DNA from: Acidithiobacillus ferrivorans
Lineage (GTDB): Bacteria > Pseudomonadota > Gammaproteobacteria > Acidithiobacillales > Acidithiobacillaceae
DNA: 50,455 nt
Assembly: GCA_020723125.1 (NCBI GenBank)
Contig: DYJM01000003.1
Span: forward strand, 8,634 to 59,088
Reading direction: 5' to 3'
Of this stretch, positions 34,431 through 50,455 are shown piece by piece (the first letter of the stretch is position 1; each line of letters begins with the position of its first letter). The notes beneath the pieces are model-generated. The model was given only the letters and a program-made list of their open reading frames with translations, ran no database searches and had not been told where the DNA came from. A program made the translations under genes and the position numbers.

Positions 34431-36530
34431 CTAGCGCTGACTTTTCTTGACAATGGCCTCGGCCACATGGCCGGGGACTTCCATATACTTCTCAAACTGC
34501 ATGGTGTAAGTGGCACGCCCCTGCGACAGGGAGCGAACCGTGGTTGCATAACCGAACATTTCCGACAGTGGCACTTCGCAACGAATGATCTTGGCACCCG
34601 CCTCATCTTCCATACCCTGCATCATACCCCTGCGGCTGTTGATGTCGCCGATAATATCACCCATATATTCTTCGGGGGTCACCACTTCCACCGCAAAAAT
34701 GGGTTCCAGCAATACCGGGTTGGCTTTGACAGCACCTGCCTTGAAGCCCATGGAACCGGCAATTTTAAAGGCTGCTTCCGATGAGTCGACGTCATGATAA
34801 GAACCGTCAAAAATAGTCACCTTGACGTCGACTACCGGGAAGCCGGCGATGATACCATTTTCGAGCGCTTCTTCAACACCTTTTTGCGTGGGTCCGATAA
34901 ATTCTTTGGGAACTGTTCCGCCAACCACAGCATTTTCAAAAACGAATCCGCTTCCCGGCTCCATGGGCTCAAGGCGTAACCAGACATGACCGTATTGTCC
35001 ACGACCACCAGACTGGCGCACAAACTTACCTTCTGCCTCAACGCTCTTGCGGATTGTCTCGCGATAGGCGACCTGTGGGGCACCCACAGTGGCCTCGACG
35101 TTAAACTCGCGCTTCATGCGATCGACAATAATTTCGAGGTGAAGCTCACCCATACCAGAAATAATGGTCTGTCCGGATTCTTGATCAGTGCGTACCCGGA
35201 AAGAGGGATCTTCCTGAGCCAACTTACCTAGGGCAATGCCCATTTTTTCCTGATCAGCCTTGGTTTTTGGCTCGACCGCAACATGAATAACCGGCTCGGG
35301 GAATTCCATCTGTTCAAGGGAAATAGGTTTATTGAGATCGCAAAGCGTGTCTCCGGTGTAGGCGGTCTTCAGACCTACCGCAGCGGCAATATCACCTGCG
35401 AGAACCTCCTTGATTTCATGGCGCTCATTAGCGTGCATTTGAAGCACACGACCAATCCGTTCCTTTTGATTACGCCCCGGATTCAATACCGTGGAGCCAG
35501 CCGTCAAAACGCCGGAGTACACCCGAAAGAAGGTCAACTGCCCCACAAAGGGATCTGTAGCAATTTTGAATGCCAGAGCAGAAAATGGCTCTTCATCAGA
35601 GGCGGAACGCACGATTTCAGCGCCAGAATCCGGATCTGTACCAACCACGGCCGCAATATCTATGGGTGAGGGCAAGTAATCCAGCACCGCATCTAATGCA
35701 GCCTGAACCCCCTTGTTTTTGAAGGCACTGCCACAAAGAACCGGAACAGCCGTCCCCGCGATGGTGGCCTTGCGCAAAGCGGCCTGAAGCTCTGGAATGG
35801 AAATTTCTTCTCCTTCCAGATATTTCATCATGACCTCTTCATCCGCGTCAGCAATAGCTTCGACCATAAAGTGACGGGCGGCTTCGGCTTCTTCACGCAG
35901 GTCTGCCGGAATTTCTTCTTCAGTAAAGCGTGTCCCTTGAAGAGCATCATCCCAGTTGATGGACTTCATTTTCATCAAGTCGATAACACCACTGAAACGT
36001 TCTTCTTCACCGATCGGCAACTGAATGGGAACCGGGTTCCCTTTCAGTTTGCTGGCAATCTGTTCGACCACCCGCTTGAAATTGGCGCCCTGACGATCCA
36101 TCTTGTTCACGAAGGCGATGCGCGGGACCTTGTATTTGTTGGCCTGGCGCCATACCGTCTCGGACTGGGGCTGCACACCGCCCACCGCACAAAAAACCGC
36201 CATCGCGCCGTCGAGGACGCGCAAAGAACGCTCTACTTCAATGGTGAAGTCTACGTGTCCGGGGGTATCAATGATGTTGATGCGATGTTCCGCCCGCTGC
36301 CCATCCATACCCTTCCAGAAACAGGTCGTGGCGGCAGAAGTAATGGTTATGCCGCGCTCCTGTTCCTGGGCCATCCAGTCCATGACGGCAGTGCCCTCAT
36401 GCACTTCACCAATCTTATGGGACACGCCTGTGTAAAATAAGATGCGCTCAGTGGTAGTCGTTTTGCCGGCATCAATATGCGCCATAATGCCGATATTGCG
36501 ATAACGTTCAATGGGAGTCGTGCGAGCCAC
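34431..36530 (-). CDS. fusA: Elongation factor G
   Basis: [47 protein letters not shown]. Confidence 0.98.
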   Translation of the reverse strand: MARTTPIERYRNIGIMAHIDAGKTTTTERILFYTGVSHKIGEVHEGTAVMDWMAQEQERGITITSAATTCFWKGMDGQRAEHRINIIDTPGHVDFTIEVERSLRVLDGAMAVFCAVGGVQPQSETVWRQANKYKVPRIAFVNKMDRQGANFKRVVEQIASKLKGNPVPIQLPIGEEERFSGVIDLMKMKSINWDDALQGTRFTEEEIPADLREEAEAARHFMVEAIADADEEVMMKYLEGEEISIPELQAALRKATIAGTAVPVLCGSAFKNKGVQAALDAVLDYLPSPIDIAAVVGTDPDSGAEIVRSASDEEPFSALAFKIATDPFVGQLTFFRVYSGVLTAGSTVLNPGRNQKERIGRVLQMHANERHEIKEVLAGDIAAAVGLKTAYTGDTLCDLNKPISLEQMEFPEPVIHVAVEPKTKADQEKMGIALGKLAQEDPSFRVRTDQESGQTIISGMGELHLEIIVDRMKREFNVEATVGAPQVAYRETIRKSVEAEGKFVRQSGGRGQYGHVWLRLEPMEPGSGFVFENAVVGGTVPKEFIGPTQKGVEEALENGIIAGFPVVDVKVTIFDGSYHDVDSSEAAFKIAGSMGFKAGAVKANPVLLEPIFAVEVVTPEEYMGDIIGDINSRRGMMQGMEDEAGAKIIRCEVPLSEMFGYATTVRSLSQGRATYTMQFEKYMEVPGHVAEAIVKKSQR

Positions 36531-36566
36531 AGTTTAATCCTTTTGGGTGAGAGGCCGGTCAATTAG

Positions 36567-37037
36567 TTACCAACGGAAATGCGCAAAAGCCTTGTTGGCT
36601 TCCGCCATACGATGGGTTTCTTCACGTTTACGAACGGCGTTACCGCGATTTTCCGCTGCCTCAAGAATCTCGGCTGCAAGACGGTTGCCCATGGATTTTT
36701 CATTCCGCTTGCGCGCTGAATCACGCAGCCAGCGCATGGCCAAGGCCATTCTCCGGTCGGAACGAATCTCTACCGGCACTTGATAAGTGGCACCACCGAC
36801 GCGACGACTTTTGACCTCGACGACCGGACGGACATTGTCAATAGCCTTGCGGAACACTTCCAGAGCATCACTCTTACTGCGCTCCGCAACCATTTCAAGG
36901 GCACCGTAGACAATTTTTTCGGCCGTGCTTTTCTTGCCGTCACGCATGATGACATTTGCAAATTTGGCGATGACTTCTTCTTTATACTTGGGATCCGGCA
37001 GAACAATCCGCTTGGGGACTTCACGACGTCTGGGCAT
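36567..37037 (-). CDS. rpsG: 30S ribosomal protein S7
   Basis: [47 protein letters not shown]. Confidence 0.98.
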   Translation of the reverse strand: MPRRREVPKRIVLPDPKYKEEVIAKFANVIMRDGKKSTAEKIVYGALEMVAERSKSDALEVFRKAIDNVRPVVEVKSRRVGGATYQVPVEIRSDRRMALAMRWLRDSARKRNEKSMGNRLAAEILEAAENRGNAVRKREETHRMAEANKAFAHFRW

Positions 37038-37063
37038 GGCGCAACAACTCCTTTAATTCTTGC

Positions 37064-37435
37064 TTACTTGGGACGCTTGGCGCCGTACTTGGAGCGGGAC
37101 TGCTTGCGGTTTTTTACGCCAGCGGTATCCAGGGTACCACGCACAATATGATAACGAACGCCGGGCAAATCCTTGACACGACCACCGCGGATGAGAACCA
37201 CCGAGTGCTCCTGCAGGTTATGACCTTCACCAGGAATATAGCTACTGACCTCAAAACCATTCGTGAGACGCACACGGGCAACCTTACGCAACGCCGAGTT
37301 CGGCTTTTTAGGCGTCGTGGTGTAAACACGGGTACATACCCCACGTTTTTGTGGATTTGCGTCCAGGGCTGGCACCTTACTTTTGGCGACAGGCCGCTTG
37401 CGTGGCTTGCGCACGAGTTGATTTAATGTGGGCAT
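37064..37435 (-). CDS. rpsL: 30S ribosomal protein S12
   Basis: [15 protein letters not shown]...[59 protein letters not shown]. Confidence 0.98.
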   Translation of the reverse strand: MPTLNQLVRKPRKRPVAKSKVPALDANPQKRGVCTRVYTTTPKKPNSALRKVARVRLTNGFEVSSYIPGEGHNLQEHSVVLIRGGRVKDLPGVRYHIVRGTLDTAGVKNRKQSRSKYGAKRPK

Positions 37436-37488
37436 TTACAATCTCCAGAGTACGATGATGGCACCCAGCCTCACCGATGAGAGGGCGC

Positions 37489-37517
37489 ATTCTAGTGAGG
37501 CTTGCCCTGACTGTCAA
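37489..37517 (-). promoter_or_regulatory. Sigma70-type promoter for the str operon (rpsL)
   Basis: Minus strand TTGACA-N17-TAGAAT (-35 at 37512-37517, -10 at 37489-37494), in the rpoC-rpsL spacer. Confidence 0.85.
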
Positions 37518-37544
37518 GGCAAACCTCGGACATAGCTTACAAAA

Positions 37545-40500
37545 TTACGGATTTTCGCTGCTCAGCACGGTTTCTGCCAAAATGGGGGCAGCTTCTCCAC
37601 CAACTGCCAAGACTTCCCCACGATTCAGTCGCCGGCGATGTTCATGGTAGGCAAGGCCTGTTCCAGCGGGAACCAGACGACCGACGATGACGTTTTCCTT
37701 GAGGCCACGCAGGTCGTCCAGCTTTCCTGATACCGCTGCTTCGGTCAGTACACGCGTGGTTTCCTGGAAACTCGCCGCTGAAATAAAGGACTCGGTGGAC
37801 AAGCTGGCCTTGGTGATACCCAGCAGCATCGGCGTAAAGCGGGCCGGTTCCTTGCCATCCCGCTCCAACTGGGCATTTTCATCTTCAACCCGGGCCCGAT
37901 CCACCTGGTCGCCAGCAATAAAGGTTCCATCGCCACTGGAAGTCACCTCTACCCGCCGCAGCATCTGGCGCAGAATCACTTCAATGTGTTTGTCGTTGAT
38001 GCGCACGCCCTGTAAGCGATAGACGTCCTGCACTTCGTCGACAATGTAATTGGCAAGCGCCTGGACACCCAACACCCGCAAGATGTCGTGGGGTACAGGC
38101 TGGCCTTCTACCAGTTGCTCACCAGGAACAACACGCTCCCCTTCGTACACCGTAACATGACGGCCCTTGGGAATGAGATACTCATGCTGCTCAGCATTTT
38201 CGTCGGTAATGATGAGGCGCTGCTTACCCTTGGTATCCTTGCCAAAGCCGACAATGCCTTCGTGCTCCGCAATGATTGCAAAGTCCTTGGGACGACGGGC
38301 TTCAAACAACTCGGCCACACGTGGCAAACCACCCGTAATATCGCGGGTTTTCGTGGTACCGGCGGGCAGACGGGCCAAAATGTCGCCCGGGAATATCTCC
38401 ATCCCTTCCTGCACCGCAATAATCGCTCTGGCGGGCAGGAAATAACGCGCCGGCAAGTCGGTTCCCGGCAACTTAAGGTCTTGCCCCTTTTCATCGAGAA
38501 TGCCAATCACCGGGCGCAGATCCCGACCGTGCGCTGGACGCTGTTTTGCATCAATGACCATCAAGGTCGACAAACCAGTTATTTCGTCGGTCTGGATGGC
38601 CACGCTGGCACCTTCAACCGCATCCTTCAGCGATATTCTACCGCCCACCTCGCTGACAATCGGGCGGGTATGCGGATCCCATTCGGCAACCCGCATTCCG
38701 GCCGTCACCGGGGCATTATCATCGACCAGCAATGTGGCCCCGTAAGGCATTTTATAACGCTCTTTTTCGCGTCCCTGCTCGTCGGTCACGGTCACTTCAC
38801 CATTACGACCGACAACGACGTGACGACCACTGGAGTGCGTCACTACGCGCAAATTCGACTGATAATGGAATATGCCACCCTGTTTCACATCCAGACTGCT
38901 TTGCGCAGCAGAACGACTGGCGGCACCACCTATATGGAAAGTCCGCATGGTCAACTGGGTACCCGGTTCGCCGATGGACTGGGCGGCGATGACACCTACT
39001 GCCTCACCAGTATTGACCAGATGGCCCCGAGCCAGATCACGTCCATAACACAGGGCACAAACTCCGTGCCGCGAATGACAGGTGAGTGGTGAACGTACTT
39101 TCAGTGCATCCACACCCAGTGCGTCGAGCTGGCCCAAATGCTGCTCCGCCAACATGGTATTGCGGGGGATGACAATCTCCCCGGTATTCGGGTGCAGAAG
39201 GTCTTCGGACAGGACGCGGCCAAGCACCCGGTCGCGCAAGGGTTCGATGACTTCCCCCCCTTCCACCAGCGAAGTCATGGGCAGGCCTTCTTCCGATCCA
39301 CAATCGTGTTCAACCACCACCAGATCCTGGGTCACGTCCACCAGTCTGCGGGTCAGGTAACCGGAGTTTGCCGTTTTCAGCGCCGTATCTGCCAGTCCCT
39401 TACGTGCACCGTGGGTCGAGATGAAATACTGCAGAACGTTGAGTCCCTCTCGGAAATTCGCGGTAATAGGCGTTTCAATGATGGAGCCATCCGGCTTGGC
39501 CATCAGACCGCGCATACCGGCCAACTGACGAATCTGGGCCGCAGAACCACGCGCTCCGGAATCCGCCATCATGAAGATGGAGTTAAACGAATCCTGTTGC
39601 ACCTTGCTGCCGTCGGGGAGTTCAACGGTTTCCTTGCTGACCCGATCCATCATGGCTTTGGCCACTTCATCGGTCGCTCTTGACCAGATATCGACGACTT
39701 TATTGTAGCGTTCACCCTCGGTGACCAGACCCGAAGTATATTGGGCCTGAATGGCTTTGACCTCGTCTTCGGAGCGACTGAGAATGCCTTCCTTCTCCTG
39801 GGGGGTCACCATATCGCCGGCACCAAACGAAATACCCGCGCGGGTCGCCATACGGTAGCCGGTATACATCAGCTGATCCGCAAAAATGACCGTATCCTTG
39901 ATTCCCAGGGTGCGATAACACGTGTTGATCAGTTCGCCGATGACTTTTTTCTTCAGAACCCGGTTGATGATGCTGAAGGGCAGACCTTCGGGCAGAATAT
40001 CGCCGAGCAGCGCTCTGCCCACTGTGGTTTCAATGCGCTCGCCACGGAAACGGACCGTAATGCGGGCATGGAGTCCCACCTGACCGGTCTCATAGGCCCT
40101 ACGTACTTCGCGGATATCGGCGAACATACTGCCGGCACCCTTGGCATCAGCACGCTCCCGACTGGCATAGTAAAGTCCCAGCACAATATCCTGTGACGGG
40201 ACAATGACCGGATCACCATTGGCAGGACTGAGAATATTGTTGGTGGACATCATTAATGTCCGGGCTTCGAGCTGGGCTTCCAACGACAGCGGTACATGGA
40301 CCGCCATCTGGTCACCGTCAAAGTCGGCGTTGTAGGCCGCACAAACCAGCGGATGCAGCTGAATGGCCTTGCCTTCGATCAACACCGGCTCAAACGCCTG
40401 GATGCCCAGACGGTGCAGGGTCGGGGCGCGGTTCAGCATGACCGGATGCTCGCGAATGACTTCTTCGAGAATATCCCAAACCTCGGGTTTTTCCTGCTCT

Positions 40501-41711
40501 ACCAGGCGTTTGGCCGCCTTGATGGTCGTCGCCAAACCACGCTCTTCCAGTTTGTTGAAAATAAAGGGTTTGAACAACTCCAGCGCCATTTTCTTGGGAA
40601 GGCCACACTGATGCAGACGCAACTCCGGACCCACCACAATGACCGAACGGCCAGAGTAATCGACCCGCTTGCCCAGCAAGTTCTGGCGGAAACGTCCCTG
40701 TTTACCCTTGATCATATCCGCCAAGGACTTGAGCGGACGCTTGTTGGGGCCGGAAATGGCGCGACCACGACGACCATTATCCAGAAGGGCATCAACCGCT
40801 TCCTGCAACATGCGTTTTTCGTTGCGCACGATAATATCCGGCGCCTTCAGTTCCAACAGGCGCTTCAGACGGTTGTTGCGGTTAATAACGCGACGATACA
40901 AATCATTGAGATCCGAAGTCGCAAAACGACCACCATCCAAAGGCACCAGAGGACGCAGATCAGGTGGCAGTACCGGCAGAACTTCCATGATCATCCATTC
41001 CGGACGATTCCCTGAAGATTCGAAACCTTCCAGGATTTTCAGACGCTTGCTCAGTTTTTTGGTTTTGGTGTCGGAGTTGCTTTCGCGCAGTTCATTACGG
41101 ATACGTTCAATTTCCTGAGCCAGCGGAATGCCGCGCAGCAGGTCGCGAATACCTTCTGCCCCCATCTTGGCAACAAATTCGTCACCATGTTCTTCGAGGG
41201 CATCCAGGTATTGGTCTTCACTCATGATCAGACCACGTTCCAGCGCAGTCACACCAGGATCCACCACCACGTAAGCCTCAAAATAGAGAACCCGCTCAAT
41301 ATCCCGTAATGGCATATCCAGAATCATGCCCATACGACTGGGCAAGGACTTGAGGAACCAGATATGGGCTACCGGGCTGGCGAGTTCAATGTGGCCCATA
41401 CGCTCACGCCGCACACGCGCCTGGGTGACTTCCACACCACATTTTTCGCAGACCACGCCACGATGCTTGAGACGCTTGTACTTGCCACAAAGACATTCGT
41501 AGTCCTTGATCGGGCCGAAAATCTTGGCACAGAACAGACCCTCGCGCTCGGGCTTGAATGTCCGGTAGTTAATGGTTTCGGGCTTTTTTACTTCACCATA
41601 TGACCAGGACCGCACCTTGTCCGGAGAGGCAATGCCAATCCGTATGGCATCAAATTCTTCCTGCTGATCGTTCTGTTTGAAGAGCTTCAGTAAGTCTTTC
41701 AACGCATCCAT
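37545..41711 (-). CDS. rpoC: RNA polymerase beta' subunit
   Basis: [40 protein letters not shown]. Confidence 0.98.
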   Translation of the reverse strand: MDALKDLLKLFKQNDQQEEFDAIRIGIASPDKVRSWSYGEVKKPETINYRTFKPEREGLFCAKIFGPIKDYECLCGKYKRLKHRGVVCEKCGVEVTQARVRRERMGHIELASPVAHIWFLKSLPSRMGMILDMPLRDIERVLYFEAYVVVDPGVTALERGLIMSEDQYLDALEEHGDEFVAKMGAEGIRDLLRGIPLAQEIERIRNELRESNSDTKTKKLSKRLKILEGFESSGNRPEWMIMEVLPVLPPDLRPLVPLDGGRFATSDLNDLYRRVINRNNRLKRLLELKAPDIIVRNEKRMLQEAVDALLDNGRRGRAISGPNKRPLKSLADMIKGKQGRFRQNLLGKRVDYSGRSVIVVGPELRLHQCGLPKKMALELFKPFIFNKLEERGLATTIKAAKRLVEQEKPEVWDILEEVIREHPVMLNRAPTLHRLGIQAFEPVLIEGKAIQLHPLVCAAYNADFDGDQMAVHVPLSLEAQLEARTLMMSTNNILSPANGDPVIVPSQDIVLGLYYASRERADAKGAGSMFADIREVRRAYETGQVGLHARITVRFRGERIETTVGRALLGDILPEGLPFSIINRVLKKKVIGELINTCYRTLGIKDTVIFADQLMYTGYRMATRAGISFGAGDMVTPQEKEGILSRSEDEVKAIQAQYTSGLVTEGERYNKVVDIWSRATDEVAKAMMDRVSKETVELPDGSKVQQDSFNSIFMMADSGARGSAAQIRQLAGMRGLMAKPDGSIIETPITANFREGLNVLQYFISTHGARKGLADTALKTANSGYLTRRLVDVTQDLVVVEHDCGSEEGLPMTSLVEGGEVIEPLRDRVLGRVLSEDLLHPNTGEIVIPRNTMLAEQHLGQLDALGVDALKVRSPLTCHSRHGVCALCYGRDLARGHLVNTGEAVGVIAAQSIGEPGTQLTMRTFHIGGAASRSAAQSSLDVKQGGIFHYQSNLRVVTHSSGRHVVVGRNGEVTVTDEQGREKERYKMPYGATLLVDDNAPVTAGMRVAEWDPHTRPIVSEVGGRISLKDAVEGASVAIQTDEITGLSTLMVIDAKQRPAHGRDLRPVIGILDEKGQDLKLPGTDLPARYFLPARAIIAVQEGMEIFPGDILARLPAGTTKTRDITGGLPRVAELFEARRPKDFAIIAEHEGIVGFGKDTKGKQRLIITDENAEQHEYLIPKGRHVTVYEGERVVPGEQLVEGQPVPHDILRVLGVQALANYIVDEVQDVYRLQGVRINDKHIEVILRQMLRRVEVTSSGDGTFIAGDQVDRARVEDENAQLERDGKEPARFTPMLLGITKASLSTESFISAASFQETTRVLTEAAVSGKLDDLRGLKENVIVGRLVPAGTGLAYHEHRRRLNRGEVLAVGGEAAPILAETVLSSENP

Positions 41712-41735
41712 CCTTGCCCGCCCGGGGCGGAAATA

Positions 41736-45824
<4,089 letters not shown>

Positions 45825-45893
45825 GGATGCTCCGCGCGACAACTGCAAGGTTCAGGGAAAACACTTAAAGCTGCTTTCCACAAACGATGAAGG

Positions 45894-45920
45894 GGCTGGC
45901 AACCGTATTTGTTGCCAGCC
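45894..45920 (-). repeat. Perfect inverted repeat / hairpin in rplL-rpoB spacer
   Basis: GGCTGGCAAC-N7-GTTGCCAGCC, 10-bp perfect stem, no following T-run. Confidence 0.8.
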
Positions 45921-45950
45921 GGATAAACTGCTTAATGCATATACAACAGA

Positions 45951-46340
45951 TTACTTGATCTCCGCCTCGGCACCAGCCTCGACGAGTTGGGCCTTGACGC
46001 TTTCGGCCTCAGCCTTGGCGACACCTTCTTTCACAGCCTTGGGCGCGCCGTCCACCAGATCCTTGGCTTCTTTCAGGCCAAGACCGGTAATGGCACGCAC
46101 TACCTTGATGGTGTTCACCTTGTTGGCACCTGCACTGGTCAGAATGACATCAAATTCAGTTTGTTCTTCTGCTGCAGCAGCTCCATCACCACCACCAGCA
46201 GCACCACCGGCAGGGGCGGCAACGGCTACTGCGGCTGCAGAAACACCAAATTTTTCTTCCATTTCCTTGATCAGTTCGGAAAGTTCCAGAACCGTCATGC
46301 CTGCAATAGCGTCTAAAATTTCAGCTTTGGACAATGCCAT
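45951..46340 (-). CDS. rplL: 50S ribosomal protein L7/L12
   Basis: [46 protein letters not shown]. Confidence 0.98.
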   Translation of the reverse strand: MALSKAEILDAIAGMTVLELSELIKEMEEKFGVSAAAVAVAAPAGGAAGGGDGAAAAEEQTEFDVILTSAGANKVNTIKVVRAITGLGLKEAKDLVDGAPKAVKEGVAKAEAESVKAQLVEAGAEAEIK

Positions 46341-46370
46341 TTTTACAACTCCTTCATCATTAATTTTGAG

Positions 46371-46892
46371 TTAGGCAGCGCGTTGATCGCGAACTGCTGC
46401 AAGGACCCGAACAAAACGACTCGGAACCTCGTTGAGGGTGCGTACGAAACCGGATACGGGTGCCTGCATGGTGCCGAGCAACTTGGCCAGCAATTCTTCA
46501 CGAGACGGCATTTTGCTCAATTGGGCAATAGCCGCAGCATCAATCTGCTTGCCACTCAATACGCCACCGGTAACCACCAGCTTGTCAAAACGCTTGGCGA
46601 ACTCCGTAAAAATTTTGGCCAATGCCACCGGATCTTCCGCCGCTCCAAATACCAGGGGTCCCTTCAACAAAGAGTCCATGACCGCGAATGGCGTGCCCGC
46701 CAGGGCCCGCTTCAACAGCGTGTTTTTTACCACCTGAACATGTACGGACTGTTTCAGAGCTTCTGCCCGAAACGCCGTCATTTGTGCCACAGTCAAACCA
46801 CGATACTCTGCTACCACAGTGGCTTGCGCCTCTGCGATTTTGGCTTGAAGGGCGATGACGACCTGTTCCTTTTCTGCGAGTTTGAGACTCAC
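46371..46892 (-). CDS. rplJ: 50S ribosomal protein L10
   Basis: [42 protein letters not shown] start after GGAGGTGAC. Confidence 0.97.
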   Translation of the reverse strand: MSLKLAEKEQVVIALQAKIAEAQATVVAEYRGLTVAQMTAFRAEALKQSVHVQVVKNTLLKRALAGTPFAVMDSLLKGPLVFGAAEDPVALAKIFTEFAKRFDKLVVTGGVLSGKQIDAAAIAQLSKMPSREELLAKLLGTMQAPVSGFVRTLNEVPSRFVRVLAAVRDQRAA

Positions 46893-47034
46893 GTGAATGT
46901 CACCTCCTATCTAACCGAGGCGGCCAAAAGGCTGGCGCGCCGTCGCCTACGCAGGGAAAAACATTAAGGCTTGCGCCCCCTGCGGTCTTTGTACGCCGGC
47001 TCACGCCGACCTTTCCGCCCGAAGACAGAAACTG
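46893..47034 (-). ncRNA. Ribosomal protein L10 leader (autoregulatory mRNA leader)
   Basis: Minus-strand rplA-rplJ spacer contains AGACCGCAGG...CCTTAATGTTTTTCCCTGCGTAGGCGACGG, resembling the conserved L10-binding leader core. Confidence 0.75.
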
Positions 47035-47727
47035 TTACACCAAGCCAGAAAGATCTACGCCGACCCCGGGACCCATGGTCGGAGACAAACTGACTTTACG
47101 AATATAAATGCCCTTGCTGGTAGCCGGTTTGGCTTTACGCAAGCTGTCAATCAGCGCCATCAGGTTTTCCTGCAGAGCTTTAACTTCGAAGGAAGCCTTG
47201 CCAATACTGCTATGCACAATACCGCCCTTGTCGGCACGGTAACGCACCTGACCACCCTTGGCATTGACTACTGCGGTACGCAGATCTGCCGTGACGGTAC
47301 CCACTTTGGGGTTTGGCATCAAACCTCGCGGCCCCAGAACCGGGCCCAAAGTGCCGACAATACGCATCGCATCTGGAGTGGCAATGACCACGTCAAAATC
47401 CATCTGTCCGGCCTTGACCTGTTCGGCCAAATCTTCCATGCCAACAATGTCAGCTCCAGCTTCACGGGCTTCATTAGCCTTGTCAGCCGTTGCAAACACG
47501 GCGACCCGCATTTGTTTACCGGTACCATTGGGCAACACTACCGCGCCGCGAACCACCTGATCGGATTTGCGGGGATCAATCCCCAGACCGACTGCGACAT
47601 CTACTGATTCATCGAACTTGGCCGTGGCCATTTTCTTGACCAGTTCCAATGCTTCTTCAATGGCGTAGCGTTGGTTGCGATTGACCAAATCACGAGCAGC
47701 GGTACTCCGTTTGGATTTATTAGCCAT
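47035..47727 (-). CDS. rplA: 50S ribosomal protein L1
   Basis: [34 protein letters not shown]...[19 protein letters not shown]. Confidence 0.98.
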   Translation of the reverse strand: MANKSKRSTAARDLVNRNQRYAIEEALELVKKMATAKFDESVDVAVGLGIDPRKSDQVVRGAVVLPNGTGKQMRVAVFATADKANEAREAGADIVGMEDLAEQVKAGQMDFDVVIATPDAMRIVGTLGPVLGPRGLMPNPKVGTVTADLRTAVVNAKGGQVRYRADKGGIVHSSIGKASFEVKALQENLMALIDSLRKAKPATSKGIYIRKVSLSPTMGPGVGVDLSGLV

Positions 47728-47730
47728 GTC

Positions 47731-48159
47731 TTAGCCCTCCACCGTCAGGCCCATGCTCCGGGCAGTACCACGCACACTCCGTTTGGCCGATTCGAGATTT
47801 TCGGTATTGAGATCGGGCATCTTGGTCTTGGCGATTTCCTCGACCTGTGCCTCTGTCACCTTACCAACCTTCATGGTATTTGGACGGCCGCTACCTTTCG
47901 GCAAGCCTGCAGCTTTCATCAACAACACGGCAGCGGGTGGGGTTTTAACTTCAAAAGTAAAACTTTTGTCTGCAAATACTGTAATCACCACGGGCAAAGG
48001 CAAACCGGGTTCTACGCCCTGAGTTTGGGCATTGAAAGCCTTGCAAAATTCCATGATGTTGAGGCCGCGCTGACCCAAGGCCGGGCCAATGGGCGGACTC
48101 GGGTTGGCTTGGGTAGCCTTAACCTGTAATTTGATATAACCTGTTATTTTCTTTGCCAT
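47731..48159 (-). CDS. rplK: 50S ribosomal protein L11
   Basis: [40 protein letters not shown]. Confidence 0.98.
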   Translation of the reverse strand: MAKKITGYIKLQVKATQANPSPPIGPALGQRGLNIMEFCKAFNAQTQGVEPGLPLPVVITVFADKSFTFEVKTPPAAVLLMKAAGLPKGSGRPNTMKVGKVTEAQVEEIAKTKMPDLNTENLESAKRSVRGTARSMGLTVEG

Positions 48160-48212
48160 TACTCAGCTCCTGTGAGGTGCAAACGCCGTCAGGCTCCCTC
48201 GTCATGTAACCG

Positions 48213-48746
48213 TCAGACTTTTTCTACCTGACCGAAATCCAGCTCTACGGGGGTGGAGCGACCAAAAATGGTGACCGATACCCGCAGTTTACTTTTCTCA
48301 AAATTGACTTCTTCAACCACACCATTGAAGTCCTTGAAAGGACCGTCGATGACCCGCACCTGCTCGCCCGCATCGAAACTGAATTTCGGACGCGGCTTTT
48401 CAACGCCTTCCTTGATGCGATCCATGATGGCATCGGTCTCTGCATCACTGAGCGGATGCGGACGCCCGACCGAGCCGCCCACAAAACCGGTGACCCTGGG
48501 CGTGCTTTTTACCAGGTGCCAGGTTGTATCATCCATTTCCATTTGCACGAGAACGTAGCCTGGATAAAACATGCGCTGTGAATTGGTTTTTTGACCATTG
48601 CGCATTTCCACGACTTCTTCCACGGGGACCAGTATCTCGCCAAAACAATCGCCAAGACCCTCGCGTTGCGCCCGCTCGCGAATTTCTGCCTGAACTTTCT
48701 TCTCAAAACCCGAGAATGCATGCACTACATACCAACGCATAGCCAT
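48213..48746 (-). CDS. nusG: Transcription termination/antitermination factor NusG
   Basis: [24 protein letters not shown]...[15 protein letters not shown]-terminal KOW domain. Confidence 0.98.
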   Translation of the reverse strand: MAMRWYVVHAFSGFEKKVQAEIRERAQREGLGDCFGEILVPVEEVVEMRNGQKTNSQRMFYPGYVLVQMEMDDTTWHLVKSTPRVTGFVGGSVGRPHPLSDAETDAIMDRIKEGVEKPRPKFSFDAGEQVRVIDGPFKDFNGVVEEVNFEKSKLRVSVTIFGRSTPVELDFGQVEKV

Positions 48747-49097
48747 TTAGCCAACTCCTCCGAGTAGTAGCCGTACCACACCAAGGAGTGCCAGATCGAC
48801 CAACCACAGAAAGGCCGCAATAACGGCAATCAACCCTATGATTATGGCAGTGCTCCGCAATACTTCAGGGCGGGTTGGCCAGACGACTTTCAGCAATTCA
48901 AGATATGCTTCCCGAAAAAATACCAAAAGCTTCTTTCCGCTTTCACTATAGGCAAACAAGCCTGCGGCAATCAGCAGGCCGACTGCCAACCCAACACTCG
49001 GGTAATACGTCCCGATACGCGTGGGCATCAGAAAATACGCGAACACCCCGAGGGCAGCGAAACCTGCCGCAAAATAGAGCTTCACTTTTTCCGACAT
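48747..49097 (-). CDS. secE: Preprotein translocase SecE
   Basis: FFREAYLELLKVVWPTRPEVLRSTAIIIGLIAVIAAFLWLVDLALLGVVRLLL; start trimmed to MSEKVKLYFAAG because the upstream ORF runs through the tRNA gene. Confidence 0.95.
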   Translation of the reverse strand: MSEKVKLYFAAGFAALGVFAYFLMPTRIGTYYPSVGLAVGLLIAAGLFAYSESGKKLLVFFREAYLELLKVVWPTRPEVLRSTAIIIGLIAVIAAFLWLVDLALLGVVRLLLGGVG

Positions 49098-49117
49098 GAC
49101 CACCGCACCTTTAATAA

Positions 49118-49193
49118 TGGCAGGGCAGGAGGGGATCGAACCCCCAACCTGCGGTTTTGGAGACCGCTGCTCTACCAATTGAGCTACTGCCCT
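49118..49193 (-). tRNA. tRNA-Trp (CCA anticodon)
   Basis: AGGGCAGTAGCTCAATTGGTAGAGCAGCGGTCTCCAAAACCGCAGGTTGGGGGTTCGATCCCCTCCTGCCCTGCCA; cloverleaf with encoded 3' CCA. Confidence 0.96.
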
Positions 49194-49245
49194 GCAGACG
49201 GCAAACGGCGGTCAGGCCGCCGTTCAACTTTACAACTAAACTGAC

Positions 49246-50436
49246 TTACTCGACTACCTTGGAGACGACGCCGGCACCCACCGTACGGCCACCTTCACGT
49301 ACCGCAAAGCGCAAGCCTTCTTCCATCGCAATCGGGGCAATCAGAGTCACCTTGAACTGGACGTTGTCACCGGGCATCACCATCTCTACCCCTTCCGGCA
49401 ATTCCACAGCGCCCGTCACGTCCGTGGTCCGGAAGTAAAACTGCGGACGGTAGCCATTGAAGAACGGCGTGTGACGTCCGCCTTCTTCTTTCGACAACAC
49501 ATACACTTCCGCTTCAAAACGGGTGTGCGGCTTGATGCTGCCCGGCTTGGCCAACACCTGCCCACGCTCCACTTCGTCCTTCTTGGTGCCACGCAGCAAC
49601 ACGCCGACGTTGTCTCCAGCCTCTCCCTGATCCAGTATCTTCCGGAACATTTCCACACCGGTGACAATGCTCTTGGCGGTGTCGCGAATGCCGATGATTT
49701 CAATTTCATCTCCGACCTTGACAACCCCTCGCTCAATACGACCGGTGACCACCGTGCCCCGTCCGGATATCGAGAAGACGTCTTCAATCGGCATCAGGAA
49801 GGGCTTGTCAACCGGACGCTCCGGCAGCGGAATGTAGCTGTCCAGGGCCTCTGCGAGTTTGAAAATGGCGGGCTCGCCGATGTCGCTCTGATCGCCTTCC
49901 AGGGCCTTCAGGGCGGAGCCAATGACCACCGGGATATCGTCTCCCGGGAAATCGTACTTGGACAGCAGTTCGCGCACTTCCATTTCGACCAGCTCCAGCA
50001 GTTCGGCGTCATCCACCATGTCGGCCTTGTTCAGGAACACGACAATGTAGGGTACGCCCACCTGCCGGGCCAGCAGGATGTGTTCACGGGTCTGCGGCAT
50101 GGGGCCGTCCGCCGCCGAGCAGACCAGAATGGCTCCATCCATCTGCGCCGCTCCGGTGATCATGTTCTTGACATAGTCGGCGTGTCCGGGGCAGTCCACG
50201 TGGGCGTAGTGTCGCGATTCCGTCTCATACTCCACGTGCGAGGTCGCGATCGTGATGCCACGTGCCCGCTCTTCCGGCGCGTTGTCAATCTGATCATAGG
50301 CCCGTACTTCTCCACCAAACTTCGCCGACAGCACCTTCGTCAGCGCCGCCGTCAATGTGGTCTTCCCATGGTCCACGTGACCAATCGTTCCCACGTTTAC
50401 ATGCGGCTTCGTCCGCTCAAATTTCCCTTTGGACAT
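49246..50436 (-). CDS. tuf: Elongation factor Tu, copy 2
   Basis: Protein identical to the copy at 33220-34410; one nucleotide difference seen by eye. Confidence 0.98.
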   Translation of the reverse strand: MSKGKFERTKPHVNVGTIGHVDHGKTTLTAALTKVLSAKFGGEVRAYDQIDNAPEERARGITIATSHVEYETESRHYAHVDCPGHADYVKNMITGAAQMDGAILVCSAADGPMPQTREHILLARQVGVPYIVVFLNKADMVDDAELLELVEMEVRELLSKYDFPGDDIPVVIGSALKALEGDQSDIGEPAIFKLAEALDSYIPLPERPVDKPFLMPIEDVFSISGRGTVVTGRIERGVVKVGDEIEIIGIRDTAKSIVTGVEMFRKILDQGEAGDNVGVLLRGTKKDEVERGQVLAKPGSIKPHTRFEAEVYVLSKEEGGRHTPFFNGYRPQFYFRTTDVTGAVELPEGVEMVMPGDNVQFKVTLIAPIAMEEGLRFAVREGGRTVGAGVVSKVVE

Positions 50437-50455
50437 CAGAAACTCCCCAAGAAAA

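Noticed and set aside
33184-34434. 416-aa plus-strand ORF over tuf
   Set aside because: Mirror ORF of the highly biased tuf gene; no domain or RBS support.
38088-39092. 334-aa plus-strand ORF inside rpoC
   Set aside because: Antisense shadow of rpoC.
49098-49178. N-terminal extension of the secE ORF
   Set aside because: The extension translates the tRNA-Trp gene; the real start is the downstream MSEKVK.

Overview
The window reads as ordinary chromosomal DNA from an Acidithiobacillus-like proteobacterium; the taxon is inferred from protein character only. From about 19.1 kb to the right edge, all on the minus strand, it holds a contiguous transcription/translation supercluster: tuf, tRNA-Trp(CCA), secE-nusG-rplKAJL-rpoBC-rpsLG-fusA-tuf, S10, spc and alpha operons, ending at rpoA-rplQ with a strong intrinsic terminator. 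The left 19 kb holds housekeeping and accessory genes: an APC permease, a 3'-truncated arsH, trxB, a Smr-domain protein, an HMA metallochaperone plus MerR regulator, truD-ispF-ispD, mfd-serB, gor, a DsrE/HPRT/MTI-phosphorylase cluster, YtxH and DUF948-like proteins, dgkA, radC, coaBC-dut and an orphan HiPIP. I saw no CRISPR array, prophage, complete IS element or obvious defence system. The best candidates for undescribed biology are non-coding: a highly paired ~90-nt element between serB and gor, an inverted repeat with the rpsL promoter -35 box in its loop, and a perfect 10-bp hairpin between rplL and rpoB. Other points are the near-identical tuf genes flanking 16 kb, the arsH remnant, the cysteine-rich (putative metal-binding) forms of S14 and Adk, and the purine/MTA salvage cluster.
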